Source of the DNA: Prosthecomicrobium pneumaticum
GTDB lineage: Bacteria; Pseudomonadota; Alphaproteobacteria; Rhizobiales; Kaistiaceae
Length of the DNA stretch: 64,000 bases
Assembly: GCF_014199915.1 (NCBI RefSeq)
Contig: NZ_JACHOO010000001.1
Span: 496,001 to 560,000 of the forward strand
Reading direction: 5' to 3'
The position numbers and the translations under genes are program-made. Numbering within the stretch: the first letter of the stretch is position 1; each line of letters opens with the position of its first letter. The notes below the pieces were generated by a model. It was not told where the DNA came from, did not search any database, and saw only the letters and a program-made list of their open reading frames with translations. This document shows, piece after piece, positions 8,210 to 17,816 of this stretch.

Positions 8210-9028
8210 ATGCGCCGCTTTCTCAGCGCCAAGGGCCTCGTCGGCCTCACCCTCGTCGTCCTGATCGTCGCCATCGCGCTCGTCGCGCCGCTGTTCATTC
8301 CCGAGACGGCCGGCACGCGGATGGACATGCGCGCCCGGCTCGCCGGCCCCTCCCTCGTGCATCCGTTCGGCACGGACCAGCTCGGCCGCGACCTGCTCGT
8401 CCGGGTCGTGCTCGGCGCCCACACCTCGCTCACCATCGCCGGCCTCGCGGTGCTCCTGAGCATCGTCGTCGGCCTGCCGCTCGGTGTGGTGTCCGGCTAT
8501 TACCGCGGCCATCTCGACAATCTGCTGATGCGGCTCGTCGATACCCTCCTCGCCTTCCCGGCGCTGCTCCTCGCGCTGACGATCAGCGCCATGCTCGGTC
8601 CGAGCCTGCAGAACACGGTGATCGCGATCGGCGTCGCCTTCACGCCCTATCTCGCCCGCATCGTCCGCGGCGAGGCGCTGCGCGTGGTGCAGATGCCCTA
8701 TGTCGAGGCGGCGCGGGCCGCCGGAACGAGCGACCCGATGATGATCGTGCGGCACATCCTGCCCAACATCATGCCGCAGGTGATCGTCCAGGCGACGATC
8801 AGCCTCGCCTTCGCCATCCTCGCCGAGGCCGGCCTCTCCTTCCTCGGCCTCGGCACGCAGCCGCCCGCCTCGAGCTGGGGACTGATGATCCAGGCGAGCC
8901 GCGACTATCTCGACCGGGCGCCCTGGACGGCGCTCGTACCCGGTGCGGCGGTCGCGATGACGGTGCTCGGTCTCAACATGTTCGGCGACGTCCTGCGCGA
9001 CGTGCTCGATCCGCGCGCGAGGGCTTGA
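8210..9028 (+). CDS. DppC-type ABC importer permease
   Basis: 272 residues. It carries an N-terminal membrane helix, the HPFGTDQLGRDLLVRVVLGAHTSL motif characteristic of the DppC/OppC N-terminal region, then the permease core and an EAA loop (YVEAARAAGTSDPMMIVRHILPN). Its C-terminus, FGDVLRDVLDPRARA, is typical. It forms the heterodimeric pore with the preceding permease. It is slightly shorter than E. coli DppC (300), the difference lying in the cytoplasmic N-terminus. Confidence 0.92.
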   Translation: MRRFLSAKGLVGLTLVVLIVAIALVAPLFIPETAGTRMDMRARLAGPSLVHPFGTDQLGRDLLVRVVLGAHTSLTIAGLAVLLSIVVGLPLGVVSGYYRGHLDNLLMRLVDTLLAFPALLLALTISAMLGPSLQNTVIAIGVAFTPYLARIVRGEALRVVQMPYVEAARAAGTSDPMMIVRHILPNIMPQVIVQATISLAFAILAEAGLSFLGLGTQPPASSWGLMIQASRDYLDRAPWTALVPGAAVAMTVLGLNMFGDVLRDVLDPRARA

Positions 9029-9029
9029 G

Positions 9030-10841
9030 ATGACGCAAGCGCTGGTCGCCATCGAGGGTCTGAAGGTCGCCTTTTCGACCGATCACGGACCCGTCACCGC
9101 GGTCGAGGATGTGAGCTTCTCGATCGCGCCGGGCGAGACCGTCTGCGTCGTCGGTGAATCCGGCTCCGGCAAGTCGGTCACCTCGCTGTCGCTAATGCGA
9201 CTCGTCGAGTTCGGCGGCGGACGGATCGTCGACGGGCGGCTCCGCTTCCGCCGCGGCGACGGTTCCGCGATCGACGTCACGACGGCGGACGCCGCGACCA
9301 TGCGGTCGCTGCGCGGCAACGAGATCGGCATGATCTTCCAGGAGCCGATGACGTCGCTGAACCCGGTCTTCACGATCGAACGTCAGCTCACCGACGGGCT
9401 GCGGGTGCACCGGGGCCTGCGCGGCGCGCCGGCGCGCGCCCGGGCGCTCGAACTGCTGCGCGAGGTGCGCATTCCCGAGCCGGAGCGACGGCTGAAGCAA
9501 TATCCGCACGAGCTGTCGGGCGGCATGCGCCAGCGCGTGGTGATCGCGATGGCGATGGCCTGTGCGCCGCGGCTGCTCATCGCCGACGAGCCGACCACGG
9601 CGCTCGACGTGACGATCCAGGCCGAGATCCTCGGCCTGATCGACCGGCTGAAGCGCGACAACGGCATGGCCGTGCTCTTCATCACCCACGACATGGCGGT
9701 GGTGGCGCAGATGGCCGACCGCGTCGTGGTGATGTATCGCGGCCGGGTCGTCGAAGAGGGGCCGGTCGCCGAGATCTTCGAACGGCCGAGGGAAGACTAC
9801 ACCAAGGCGCTGCTCGCCGCCGTGCCGCGGCTCGGCGCGATGCGCGGCAAGCCGGCACCCGAGCCGATGCCGCTCCTCGGGGCGGAGGCGGAGGCGGCAC
9901 CGCCCCGCATGACGGAGCGCGGCCGGCGCCTGCTCGAGGTCTCCCATCTCGTCACCCGTTTCCCCGTGAAGAGCGGCCCGCTGCGGCTCACCCGGGCGCA
10001 TGTCCACGCGGTGGAGGATGTCAGCTTCGGCCTCGATGTCGGCGAGACGCTCGCCCTCGTCGGCGAGTCCGGCTGCGGCAAGTCGACGACCGGCCGCTCG
10101 ATCCTGCGCCTCGTCGAGCCGCAATCGGGCACGATCGGCCTCGACGGCTGGGACATCCGCAGCCTCGGGCCGGTCGATCTGCGCCGCGCGCGGCGCGACA
10201 TGCAGATGGTCTTCCAGGACCCCTTCGCCTCGCTCAATCCCTATCGCCGGCTGCGCGACCAGGTCGCCGAGCCGCTCGTCAATTTCGGCCTCGCCCGCGG
10301 TTCCGCGCTCGACGACCGCGTTGCGGAACTGTTCCGGCGCGTCGAGCTGCCGGCCGATTTCGGCAGCCGCTACCCGCACGAGCTCTCCGGCGGCCAGCGA
10401 CAGCGCGTCGCGATTGCCCGCGCGCTCGCCACCGACCCCAAGCTGATCATCGCCGACGAGGCGGTTTCGGCTCTCGACGTCTCGGTGCGGGCGCAGATCC
10501 TCAATCTGATGATGCGGCTGCAGGCGGAGTTCGGCCTCTCCTTCCTGTTCATCAGCCACGACATGGCGGTGGTCGAGCGCGTGTCGCACCGGATCGGCGT
10601 GATGTATCTCGGCCGGATCGTCGAGATCGGCACGCGGGCGCAGATCTTCGAGGATCCGCGCCACCCGTATACGCGCGCCCTCCTCGCCGCCGTTCCGATC
10701 GCCGACCCGCGACAGCGGCGGCTGCACGACGACACGGTCTTCCGGCCGCTGCCCTCGCCGGTCCATCCGGTCGGCCATGTGCCGGCCCCTTCCACCTATG
10801 ACGAGGTCGAGCCGGGCCATCTCGTGCTCGCGCTCGACTGA
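9030..10841 (+). CDS. Fused DppD-DppF-type ABC ATPase
   Basis: 603 residues holding two complete nucleotide-binding domains in one chain. NBD1 (about 1-265): Walker A GESGSGKS, signature LSGGMRQR, Walker B LLIADEP, ITHDM switch. NBD2 (about 300-560): [28 protein letters not shown]. Both halves end with the Opp/Dpp-type C-terminal extension ([12 protein letters not shown] in the second). The second Walker B reads DEA rather than DEP, but the catalytic Glu is kept. It powers the importer encoded just upstream; the start codon lies 1 bp after the preceding stop. Such D-F fusions are common in alphaproteobacteria. Confidence 0.93.
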   Translation: MTQALVAIEGLKVAFSTDHGPVTAVEDVSFSIAPGETVCVVGESGSGKSVTSLSLMRLVEFGGGRIVDGRLRFRRGDGSAIDVTTADAATMRSLRGNEIGMIFQEPMTSLNPVFTIERQLTDGLRVHRGLRGAPARARALELLREVRIPEPERRLKQYPHELSGGMRQRVVIAMAMACAPRLLIADEPTTALDVTIQAEILGLIDRLKRDNGMAVLFITHDMAVVAQMADRVVVMYRGRVVEEGPVAEIFERPREDYTKALLAAVPRLGAMRGKPAPEPMPLLGAEAEAAPPRMTERGRRLLEVSHLVTRFPVKSGPLRLTRAHVHAVEDVSFGLDVGETLALVGESGCGKSTTGRSILRLVEPQSGTIGLDGWDIRSLGPVDLRRARRDMQMVFQDPFASLNPYRRLRDQVAEPLVNFGLARGSALDDRVAELFRRVELPADFGSRYPHELSGGQRQRVAIARALATDPKLIIADEAVSALDVSVRAQILNLMMRLQAEFGLSFLFISHDMAVVERVSHRIGVMYLGRIVEIGTRAQIFEDPRHPYTRALLAAVPIADPRQRRLHDDTVFRPLPSPVHPVGHVPAPSTYDEVEPGHLVLALD

Positions 10842-10863
10842 CCCCCCGACGGAGAGAAAAGCC

Positions 10864-12030
10864 ATGCCGATCAGGAACCGGATCGCCGAGCTGCAGGACG
10901 AGATCGCCGCCTGGCGCCGCGACATCCATGCCCATCCCGAGCTGATGTACGACACCATCCGCACCTCGGCCTTCGTCGCCGAGAAGCTGCGCGAGTTCGG
11001 CTGCGACAGCGTTGTGGAGGGGATCGGCCGCACCGGCGTCGTCGGTGTCGTCAAGGGGCGCAGCGATTCGCGCGGCCATGTCGTCGGCCTGCGCGCCGAC
11101 ATGGACGCGCTGCCCATCCTCGAGGCGACCGGGCTCGACTATGCCTCGACGACGCCGGGCAAGATGCACGCCTGCGGCCATGACGGCCACACCGCCATGC
11201 TGCTCGGCGCCGCCAAGCACCTCGCCGAGACCCGGAATTTCGACGGGACGGTCGCCTTCATCTTCCAGCCGGCGGAGGAAGGCGGCGCGGGCGGCGAGGC
11301 GATGGTCAAGGACGGGCTGATCGAGCGCTTCGCGATCCGTGAAGTCTACGGCATGCACAATCAGCCGGGCCTGCCGGTCGGCGCCTTCTCGATCCGCACC
11401 GGCGCCTTCTTCGCCGCCACCGACAGCTTCTCCATCGTGGTGATCGGCAAGGGCGGCCACGCCGCCAAGCCGCACGTCACCATCGATACGACGATCATCG
11501 CCTCGCACATCGTGCTGGCGCTGCAGTCGATCGCGGCGCGAAACGCCGACCCGCTCAAGTCGATCGTCGTCTCGGTGACGAGCTTCCGCACCGAATCCGA
11601 GGCCTATAACGTGATCCCCGAGCGCGTGGAGCTGCGCGGCACGGTGCGCACCTTCGACCCGGCGCTGCGCGCGCTCGCCGAGGAGCGGCTGACGACGATC
11701 GCGCAGGTGACGGCGCAGGCCTTCGGCGGCCGCGCCGAGGTCGACTGGCAGCGCGGCTATCCGGCGATGGTGAACGCGGCGGTCGAGACCGACCACGCCC
11801 GCGCCGCCGCGCAGAAGGTCGCCGGCCGGCCCGCGGAGGATGCGTCGGCGATCATGGGCGGCGAGGACTTCGCCTATATGCTCGAGGCCTGCCCCGGCGC
11901 CTACATCATGGTCGGCAATGGCGACACGGCCGACGTCCACCACCCGCTCTATAACTTCAACGACGATGCGATCCCGTTCGGCTCCTCCTATTGGGTGGAA
12001 CTGGTCGAGAGCCGCATGCCGGCAGGCTGA
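10864..12030 (+). CDS. M20 family metallo-amidohydrolase (HipO/aminoacylase type)
   Basis: 388 residues. Metal and catalytic motifs in order: WRRDIHAHPEL near the N-terminus, LRADMDALPI, HACGHDGHTA (metal ligands), QPAEEGGAGG (Glu-Glu), the dimerisation lid domain, and MGGEDFAYML near the C-terminus. The family hydrolyses N-acyl amino acids, hippurate, IAA-amino acid conjugates or related amides in the cytoplasm. The ATG at 10864 follows GGAGAGAAAAGCC. It sits between the ATPase and a cysteine amidohydrolase, so it probably takes a step in degrading the imported compound; the true substrate is unknown. Confidence 0.88.
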   Translation: MPIRNRIAELQDEIAAWRRDIHAHPELMYDTIRTSAFVAEKLREFGCDSVVEGIGRTGVVGVVKGRSDSRGHVVGLRADMDALPILEATGLDYASTTPGKMHACGHDGHTAMLLGAAKHLAETRNFDGTVAFIFQPAEEGGAGGEAMVKDGLIERFAIREVYGMHNQPGLPVGAFSIRTGAFFAATDSFSIVVIGKGGHAAKPHVTIDTTIIASHIVLALQSIAARNADPLKSIVVSVTSFRTESEAYNVIPERVELRGTVRTFDPALRALAEERLTTIAQVTAQAFGGRAEVDWQRGYPAMVNAAVETDHARAAAQKVAGRPAEDASAIMGGEDFAYMLEACPGAYIMVGNGDTADVHHPLYNFNDDAIPFGSSYWVELVESRMPAG

Positions 12031-12036
12031 GCGGCG

Positions 12037-12813
12037 ATGGCTCCGACGACGATCGGCAAGGGCCGCGAGACGTGGACGGTCGGGCCGGACCGGGTCGACC
12101 TCGCCGGTGGCCGGCCGCCGGCGCGCTGCGTTGCGCTCGCGGCGGAGCCGGTGGAGATCGCCTTCGATCCGGGCCGGAGTGCGATCGTCGTCGTCGACAT
12201 GCAGAACGCCTTCTGCGCGCCGGGCGGCCTCGCTCATTCCCTCGGCGCCGACCTCGCGCCGGTGCGGGCGCCGATCGCGCCGCTGCGCCGGCTGCTGCCG
12301 ATCGCGCGGCGCGCCGGCCTCCCGGTCGTCTGGGTGAACTGGGGGCTGCGCCCGGACCAGGCCGACCTGCCCCCCGCGACGCTCTACCCCTTCCTCTATG
12401 GCGGCCGCGGCCCCGGCCTCGGCGGCGCCCTGCCGGAAGGGCGCGGGCCGGTGCTGGAAAAGGGCAGCTGGTCGGCCGCGGTCGTCGACGAACTCGCCCC
12501 TCAGCCGCAGGACATCGCGGTCGACAAGGTGCGCGTCTCCGGCTTCTGGAACACGCCGCTCGACGCGATCCTGCGCAATCTCGACATCCGCACGCTGTTC
12601 TTCGCCGGCGTCAATGTCGACATCTGCGTCTACCACACGCTCGCCGACGCGAGCTTCCTCGGCTATGGCTGCGTGCTCCTCGCCGATGGCTGCGGCGCGA
12701 CCTCGCCCGATTTCTGCGTCGAGGCGACGCTCTTCAACGTCAAGCGTGCCTTCGGTTTCGTGGCCGCAACGGAGGCGCTCGCCGGGGCGCTCGAGGGGCA
12801 GGCCAGCGCCTGA
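12037..12813 (+). CDS. Isochorismatase-family cysteine amidohydrolase, RutB-like
   Basis: 258 residues with the Asp-Lys-Cys triad of the family: Asp54 (VVVDMQNAF), Lys164 (VDKVRVSGFWNTPLD) and Cys197 (GVNVDICVYHTL). The block K-x-R-x-S-G-F-x-N-T-x-L-D-x-I-L-R and the C-terminal segment ending TLFNVKRAFGFV strongly recall RutB ureidoacrylate amidohydrolase and biuret hydrolases rather than nicotinamidase. None of the other rut genes is present. Together with the amidase and M20 enzyme it suggests release of ammonia or carbamate from a ureido- or amide-type substrate; the exact reaction is inference. It is the last gene of the operon. Confidence 0.83.
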   Translation: MAPTTIGKGRETWTVGPDRVDLAGGRPPARCVALAAEPVEIAFDPGRSAIVVVDMQNAFCAPGGLAHSLGADLAPVRAPIAPLRRLLPIARRAGLPVVWVNWGLRPDQADLPPATLYPFLYGGRGPGLGGALPEGRGPVLEKGSWSAAVVDELAPQPQDIAVDKVRVSGFWNTPLDAILRNLDIRTLFFAGVNVDICVYHTLADASFLGYGCVLLADGCGATSPDFCVEATLFNVKRAFGFVAATEALAGALEGQASA

Positions 12814-12883
12814 GAACGCCGCGCGCCGGCCATCGCCCGGACGCCCCTTGCGATCGGCGCTCATGGCGATCGTGTTCGTCGTC

Positions 12884-12889
12884 TATAAT
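12884..12889 (+). promoter_or_regulatory. Consensus -10 box (TATAAT) before the YdhS-like gene
   Basis: A perfect TATAAT 30 nt upstream of the ATG at 12920, the only such hexamer in this GC-rich gap. No good -35 stands at the right distance, so strength is uncertain, but it suggests the next gene is transcribed separately from the amide operon. Confidence 0.35.
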
Positions 12890-12919
12890 CGGCGGGCGCG
12901 GGGGGCAGCGAGGCGATTC

Positions 12920-14353
12920 ATGGATCCGATCTACGACGTGGCCATCATCGGCATGGGCTTCGCCGGCACGGCGCTGGCGGTCCAGCTGATGGCGCGCCTT
13001 CCGCAGGGAAGCCGGCTCGCCCTCGTCAGTGGCGACGGCGCGATCGGCGAGGGTCTCGCCTACGCGACCCGCAATCCGCTGCACCTTCTCAACGTGCCGG
13101 TCTACCGGATCAGCATGATGCCCGACGATCCGCACCACTTCATCCGCTGGCTCTGGTCGCGGCAGGACGAAGGCGGCGACGGCACGATTCCGGCCGCCGG
13201 CTATTCCTATGTCGAGCGCAGCCTCTACGCCGCCTATGTCCGCAGCACCTTCGACCGGGCCGTCGCCGAACGGAGCGGACGGATCGCGGTCCGGCCGGTG
13301 ATGGCGCGCGCGGAGCGGATCGACAGGAGCGAGGAGGGCCTTCACCGCATCCGCCTCGCCGACGGCCGGACGATCGACAGCCGCTTCGTCGCGCTCTGCC
13401 TCGGCAACGGCATCGGGCCGCTGCCCCTGCCACCCGACCGCGTCGCGGCCGAGGCGCGCGGCCGCATCATCGACGACCCCTTCCACGATGCGCGGCTCGC
13501 CGAGATCGGGCCTGAGGCGCGCGTGCTGCTGGTCGGCACGGGGCTCACCATGGTGGACACCGCGCTCACCCTTGCCGAGCGGGGCGTCGGCGCGCTGACC
13601 GCGCTGTCGCGCCACGGCCTGCTGCCACAGGCGCAGGTCGAACCGCGACCCACCCCGGTGCAGCCGGTCGAGATCGATTCTCCTGTGCCGCTCACCGCCC
13701 TCTTCGCGATGGTCCGCGGCGCGGCGCGGCGTCTGATGGCGGAAGGCGGCGACTGGCGTGCGGTGATCGACGGGCTGCGGCCGAAGACGCAGCGGCTCTG
13801 GCAGAGCCTCTCCGCCGCCGACCGGCGCCGGTTCCTGCGCCATCTCAACGCCTATTGGACCATCCACCGCCACCGCATGGCGCCGGCCGTGTTCGAGCGG
13901 CTCGCGGCTTTGAAGGACGCGGGGCGGCTGCGCGTCGTCGCCGGCCGGGTCGGCGCGATCGGCATGGCGGACGGCCGCCCGGCCGTCTCGCTGCGGCGGC
14001 GCGGCACCGACGTGGCGGAGACGATCGCCTTCGACTGGGTGATCAACTGCGCCGCCCTCGACCGCGGCAATCTCATCGGCGCGCAGCCGCTCGTCGCCGC
14101 GCTCTATGACGCGGGGGCGGCGCGTCCGGACCCGATCGGCCTCGGCATCGATGTCGACGCCGCGAGCCGCCTCCTCGACGCGCAGGGGCGGCCCGGCCCG
14201 GGTCTCTTCGCCCTCGGACCGCCGACCGTCGGACGCTTCTTCGAGATCACGGCGGTCGCCGAAATTCGCGCGCAAGCGGCCGCCGTTGCAACGGAGATCG
14301 CCGCCGAAATCGCGCGGGCGAACGGCTCCGCCGAGGACGCGCGGGCGTTGTAG
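12920..14353 (+). CDS. YdhS-type (COG4529) FAD/NAD(P)-binding protein
   Basis: 477 residues. An N-terminal Rossmann dinucleotide motif GMGFAGTALAVQLM (residues 11-24) is followed by a segment with LAYATRNPLHLLNVPVYRISMMPDDP, typical of the uncharacterised COG4529 family. A second nucleotide-binding motif is seen mid-protein (VLLVGTGLTMVDTALTLAERG). The C-terminus has the flavin-contact pattern GLFALGPPTVGRFFEITAV. An oxidoreductase or monooxygenase function is likely; no substrate is known for the family in general. It follows the amide operon by 106 bp with its own -10 box. Confidence 0.8.
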   Translation: MDPIYDVAIIGMGFAGTALAVQLMARLPQGSRLALVSGDGAIGEGLAYATRNPLHLLNVPVYRISMMPDDPHHFIRWLWSRQDEGGDGTIPAAGYSYVERSLYAAYVRSTFDRAVAERSGRIAVRPVMARAERIDRSEEGLHRIRLADGRTIDSRFVALCLGNGIGPLPLPPDRVAAEARGRIIDDPFHDARLAEIGPEARVLLVGTGLTMVDTALTLAERGVGALTALSRHGLLPQAQVEPRPTPVQPVEIDSPVPLTALFAMVRGAARRLMAEGGDWRAVIDGLRPKTQRLWQSLSAADRRRFLRHLNAYWTIHRHRMAPAVFERLAALKDAGRLRVVAGRVGAIGMADGRPAVSLRRRGTDVAETIAFDWVINCAALDRGNLIGAQPLVAALYDAGAARPDPIGLGIDVDAASRLLDAQGRPGPGLFALGPPTVGRFFEITAVAEIRAQAAAVATEIAAEIARANGSAEDARAL

Positions 14354-14374
14354 AGCGCTCCATTCCGCCGATGA

Positions 14375-14380
14375 CATAAT
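14375..14380 (+). promoter_or_regulatory. Weak candidate -10 (CATAAT) ahead of the MalE-type binding-protein gene
   Basis: The 176-bp gap 14354-14529 contains an AT-rich patch ATGACATAATCTTATT with CATAAT at 14375-14380. No convincing -35 is seen and the leader would be about 140 nt. Nothing else stands out in the gap. Confidence 0.25.
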
Positions 14381-14529
14381 CTTATTCCCAAGAAGAGGGG
14401 TCCCGTGGAAGATCATTCCCGAGGTCCGGATCGGATTCGCCAAGCCATATGTCGACCGGAGAGGCCGACTTTGCTCCGATCGGGACCAGGGGGCGCTTCA
14501 GCGCCTGACACCATGCGCGGAGGAAAAGA

Positions 14530-15867
14530 ATGGTCGGGACGGTATTCACGGGTGTGCGAGGCGTCGATCGCCGGCGCATCCTGAAGGCGGCAGCCGCGGG
14601 TCTTGCGATGCCCTATGTGGCACGGCTCGGCGTCGGCTCGGCCTTTGCGCAGGACAAGGCCTTTGCGGGCCAGGAGGTCAGCCTGCTGATCATCCAGCCG
14701 CATGTCGTCACCGGCCAGAAGCTCGCTGCGGATTTCGAGGCGGCGACGGGGGCGAAGGTCAAGGTCACCGTCGTCCCCTACGACCAGGTGCAGGCGAAGG
14801 CGACGCTCGACGTGCAGTCGGGCGCCAACGAGTTCGACGTGCTCGATTATTGGTATCCGACGGTGGGCCAGCTCGCCGACGAAGGCACGCTCGAGGACGT
14901 CACCGACCTCATCGAACGCGACAAGGCGGCGATCCAGCCGGACGACTACATCCCGCTGATCTATGACGCCTACACGCTGCATGGCGGCCGCCGCTACGGC
15001 CTGCCCTATGACGGCGACAGCCATCTTCTCTTCTACAACAAGGAGATTCTCGACCGGAACGGGCTGAAGCCGCCGGCGACCTGGGCGGACTATGAGGCGG
15101 CGATCAAGACGATCACCGAAGCCGAATCGAAGAACGGCATCTATGGCGCGGCGGTGCTCGGCGGCAAGGCGCCGATCATCATCGGCTCCTCCTACGCCAA
15201 CCGGCTGGCGGGTTTCGGCGGCGCCTTCCTGAAGGAGGACGGCAGCTCGGCGCTCGACAGCGAGGCGGCGGTCGCCGCGGCGAAGGCGCTGCTCGATTCC
15301 GCGCCCTATGCCCTGCCGACCCCGCTCGAGACCCGGTTCGAAGAGGGGCTGCCCGCCTTCCTCGGCGGCAAGGTGGCCTTCATCGAGTTCTGGAGCGATC
15401 TCGGCGTCTATGCGCAGGACCCGAGCGGCTCGAAGATCGTCGACAAATGGGGCGCGGTGCGGGTGCCGGTCGGCGGCTCGAACACGACGCCGCGGCTGGC
15501 GCTCAATGCCGGCTTCGCCTTCGGCATCTCCTCGGGCTCGCAGAAGAAGGAGCTCGCCTGGGAGCTGATCAAGTTCGCCACCAAGGCGTCCTATCAGAAG
15601 GAGCTGCTGCTCCTCACTGGCAGCGGCATCGATCCGGACCGCACCTCGCTCCTCTATTCCGAGGAGTACAAGGCGTTCGCTCCGGCCGTGCAGGCGGGCC
15701 TCGCCGGCGGCCTCGAACAGGCGCTCGCCTGGCCGACGACGGCGGTCTCGCCGCAGTTGCAGCAGACGCTCGCCGACGAGCTGGCGCTGGTGCTCGCCGG
15801 GTCGAAGACGCCCGAGCAGGCTATCGCCGATGCGCACACCGCCTGGACCGGCATCATCGCCGGCTGA
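14530..15867 (+). CDS. ABC importer substrate-binding protein (MalE/family 1, Tat signal)
   Basis: 445 residues. A twin-arginine signal is plain at residues 14-40 (DRRRILKAAAAGLAMPYVARLGVGSAFAQ, of which the RRRILK core is diagnostic). The mature part is a family 1 extracellular solute-binding protein (VSLLIIQPH, FEAATGAKVKV, GLPYDGDSHLLFYNKEIL, GNTxP-like hinge). The ATG has an ideal GGAGGAAAAGA before it. It precedes two MalF/MalG-type permeases and mtnK/mtnC, which suggests an exported sugar or methylthio-sugar as ligand; that is inference from position only. Confidence 0.88.
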   Translation: MVGTVFTGVRGVDRRRILKAAAAGLAMPYVARLGVGSAFAQDKAFAGQEVSLLIIQPHVVTGQKLAADFEAATGAKVKVTVVPYDQVQAKATLDVQSGANEFDVLDYWYPTVGQLADEGTLEDVTDLIERDKAAIQPDDYIPLIYDAYTLHGGRRYGLPYDGDSHLLFYNKEILDRNGLKPPATWADYEAAIKTITEAESKNGIYGAAVLGGKAPIIIGSSYANRLAGFGGAFLKEDGSSALDSEAAVAAAKALLDSAPYALPTPLETRFEEGLPAFLGGKVAFIEFWSDLGVYAQDPSGSKIVDKWGAVRVPVGGSNTTPRLALNAGFAFGISSGSQKKELAWELIKFATKASYQKELLLLTGSGIDPDRTSLLYSEEYKAFAPAVQAGLAGGLEQALAWPTTAVSPQLQQTLADELALVLAGSKTPEQAIADAHTAWTGIIAG

Positions 15868-15892
15868 CCGCCCGCATCCGCCGAACGAGACG

Positions 15893-15918
15893 GGCCGCTC
15901 GCGCTTGCGCGGGCGGCC
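15893..15918 (+). terminator. Long GC hairpin between binding-protein and permease genes
   Basis: GGCCGCTCGCG (15893-15903) can pair with the segment ending at 15918 (CGCGGGCGGCC), about 11 bp with one G-U pair and a CTTG loop; the tail is TTCCCTGT. It is the same placement as the hairpins at 7212, 34167 and 44790, after other binding-protein genes. Confidence 0.45.
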
Positions 15919-16017
15919 TTCCCTGTGAGAAGGGCTTCTCCCCATGCCGTCGACGTCTCTTCCGATCGCCTCGCCGGGTTACCCGGCGCCGTGCCGTCCG
16001 CTCCGGCGGAGCGTGGC

Positions 16018-16956
16018 ATGAGCGCCGTCGCCGAAGCGGCGCCGTCGGGCGTCCAGTCGATCGGACAGCTGGCGGGGGGCGGCACGGATCGCCTCCTCCG
16101 CTTCCTCTGGGTGGCGCCGCTCGTCTTCGCGCTCGTCGTGACGACGCTCTATCCGACCGTCTTCCTCATTGCGCTGTCGCTCTCGAAGAGCACGCTCGGC
16201 AAGCCCTTCTCGGCCTTTGTCGGGCTCGCGCAGATCCTGCGCGTGCTCGGCGACCCGCAATTCCAGCTCGCGCTCGCCCGCAGCGTGCTCTTCGCCGTCG
16301 TCGTCTCGGCCCTGCAGCTGGTGCTCGGCTTCGCGATCGCGCTGCTCTTCTCGCGCCTCCTCAAGGCCGGCCGCTTCCTCGTCAGCCTCGTGCTCCTGCC
16401 GCTGATGACGCCGCCGGTCGCGGTCGGCGTCGCCTGGAAGCTGATCCTCGCGCCGGCCGGCGGGCTCCTCAATGGCGTGCTCGCCGATCTCGGCCTGACC
16501 GACGCACCGCTCTCCTTCCTCGCGACGCCGTTCCTCGCCTGGGTCTCGCTGATCCTCGCCGATGTCTGGCAGTGGACGCCCTTCGTCGTCATTCTCTGCT
16601 TCGCGGCGCTGACGACCATCCCGGAAAGCGTCAACGAGGCGGCGGCGATCGACGGCGCCTCGCGCTGGCAGCGGCTGCGCCACGTCACCCTGCCGCTCGT
16701 CGCGGCGCCGCTCTCGGCGATCTTCCTCCTCAAGATGATCATCGCCTTCAAGCTGTTCGACCTCGTCTATGTGCTCACCTTCGGCGGGCCGGGCTTCGCC
16801 ACCACGACGGCCGGCTTCTCGATCTGGCGGATGGCGCTCGAGCGCTTCGACGTCGGCGGCGCGGCGGCGCAGACGCTCGTCTTCTCGATCGTCATCGGCC
16901 TCGTCACGCTGCCGGTCGTCCGCTTCAACAAGGCGATGGAGGCGCGCGAGCGATGA
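16018..16956 (+). CDS. MalF-type sugar ABC importer permease
   Basis: 312 residues with six predicted membrane helices and the EAA loop NEAAAIDGASRWQRLRHVTLP that contacts the ATPase. The ATG at 16018 is chosen over the GTG at 15925 because a GGCGGAG lies just upstream and the family N-terminus begins shortly before the first helix (FLWVAPLVFALVVTTLYPTVFL). It overlaps the MalG-type gene by ATGA, so the two are coupled. No ATPase gene accompanies this importer. Confidence 0.88.
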   Translation: MSAVAEAAPSGVQSIGQLAGGGTDRLLRFLWVAPLVFALVVTTLYPTVFLIALSLSKSTLGKPFSAFVGLAQILRVLGDPQFQLALARSVLFAVVVSALQLVLGFAIALLFSRLLKAGRFLVSLVLLPLMTPPVAVGVAWKLILAPAGGLLNGVLADLGLTDAPLSFLATPFLAWVSLILADVWQWTPFVVILCFAALTTIPESVNEAAAIDGASRWQRLRHVTLPLVAAPLSAIFLLKMIIAFKLFDLVYVLTFGGPGFATTTAGFSIWRMALERFDVGGAAAQTLVFSIVIGLVTLPVVRFNKAMEARER

Positions 16957-17768
16957 ACCGTCTCCCCGCCCGAGCGGGCGCCGCCGGCCTCGTCGGCCTC
17001 ACCGCCGTCTTCTTCCTGCTGCCGATCGCCTATCTCGTCTCGGTCTCCTTCAAGACCAAGGACGACGTGCTGACCGGCAGCTTCCTCCCTCACGGGCCGA
17101 CGCTCGCCAACTGGCCGGGCGCCTTCTCGGCGGCGCCGCTCGTCGGCTTCATCGGCAATTCCGTCCTCGTCGCGACCCTGTCGGCGCTCGTCACCGTCGC
17201 GCTCACCCTGCCGGCCGCCTATGCGATGATCCGGCTCAAGGTCGCCGAGGGCTGGCTGCCGCAGGCGACGCTCGCGAGCTATATGGCGCCGCCGGTCGTG
17301 GCGCTGCTGCCGCTGTTCTTCCTCCTGAAGTTCACCGGCCTCCTCAACTCCCAGCTCGGCCTCGCGCTCGTCTATGCCTTCGGCAATGTGCCGGTCGCCT
17401 TCTGGCTGCTCGCGCCGTTCCTGCGCCGTGTGCCGCTCGAGATCGAGCAGGCGGCGGCGATCGACGGCGCCGGGCCGGTGCGCACCCTCGTCTCGGTGGT
17501 CGCGCCGATGGTCGCGCCGGGCATCGCGGCGACGGCGATCATCTGCGGCGTGCTCGCCTATAACGAATTCCTGCTCGCCTCCGCCTTCACGCTGTCGGGC
17601 GAGACGCGGACGCTGCCGGTCGGGCTGTCGCTCTTCCAGGGCGACCGGCTGGTCAATTTCGGCCAGATCGCCGCCGCCTCGCTGGCGGCGATAGCGCCCG
17701 TCTATCTCATCGCGCTATTCATGCAGCGCTTTCTCGTCGAGGGGCTGGCGCATGGCGGCGTCAAGTAA
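16953..17768 (+). CDS. MalG-type sugar ABC importer permease
   Basis: 271 residues, start ATG overlapping the previous stop (ATGA). Membrane helices begin at AGLVGLTAVFFLLPIAYLVSVSFK, and the cytoplasmic EAA loop reads IEQAAAIDGAGPVRTLVSVVAP. It forms the pore with the preceding protein. The nearest MalK-like ATPases are 13 kb away on the other strand (30212-32373) and belong to another operon, so this transporter must borrow an ATPase encoded elsewhere. Confidence 0.9.
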   Translation: MNRLPARAGAAGLVGLTAVFFLLPIAYLVSVSFKTKDDVLTGSFLPHGPTLANWPGAFSAAPLVGFIGNSVLVATLSALVTVALTLPAAYAMIRLKVAEGWLPQATLASYMAPPVVALLPLFFLLKFTGLLNSQLGLALVYAFGNVPVAFWLLAPFLRRVPLEIEQAAAIDGAGPVRTLVSVVAPMVAPGIAATAIICGVLAYNEFLLASAFTLSGETRTLPVGLSLFQGDRLVNFGQIAAASLAAIAPVYLIALFMQRFLVEGLAHGGVK

Positions 17769-17816
17769 ACCGGAAACCAACAACAGGGGCGTCTGAACGC
17801 CCCGGAGGACACGACA

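Noticed and set aside
15447-16952. Upstream extension of the MalG-type permease frame
   Set aside because: Runs through the binding protein and MalF genes in another frame; the real start is the ATGA overlap at 16953.
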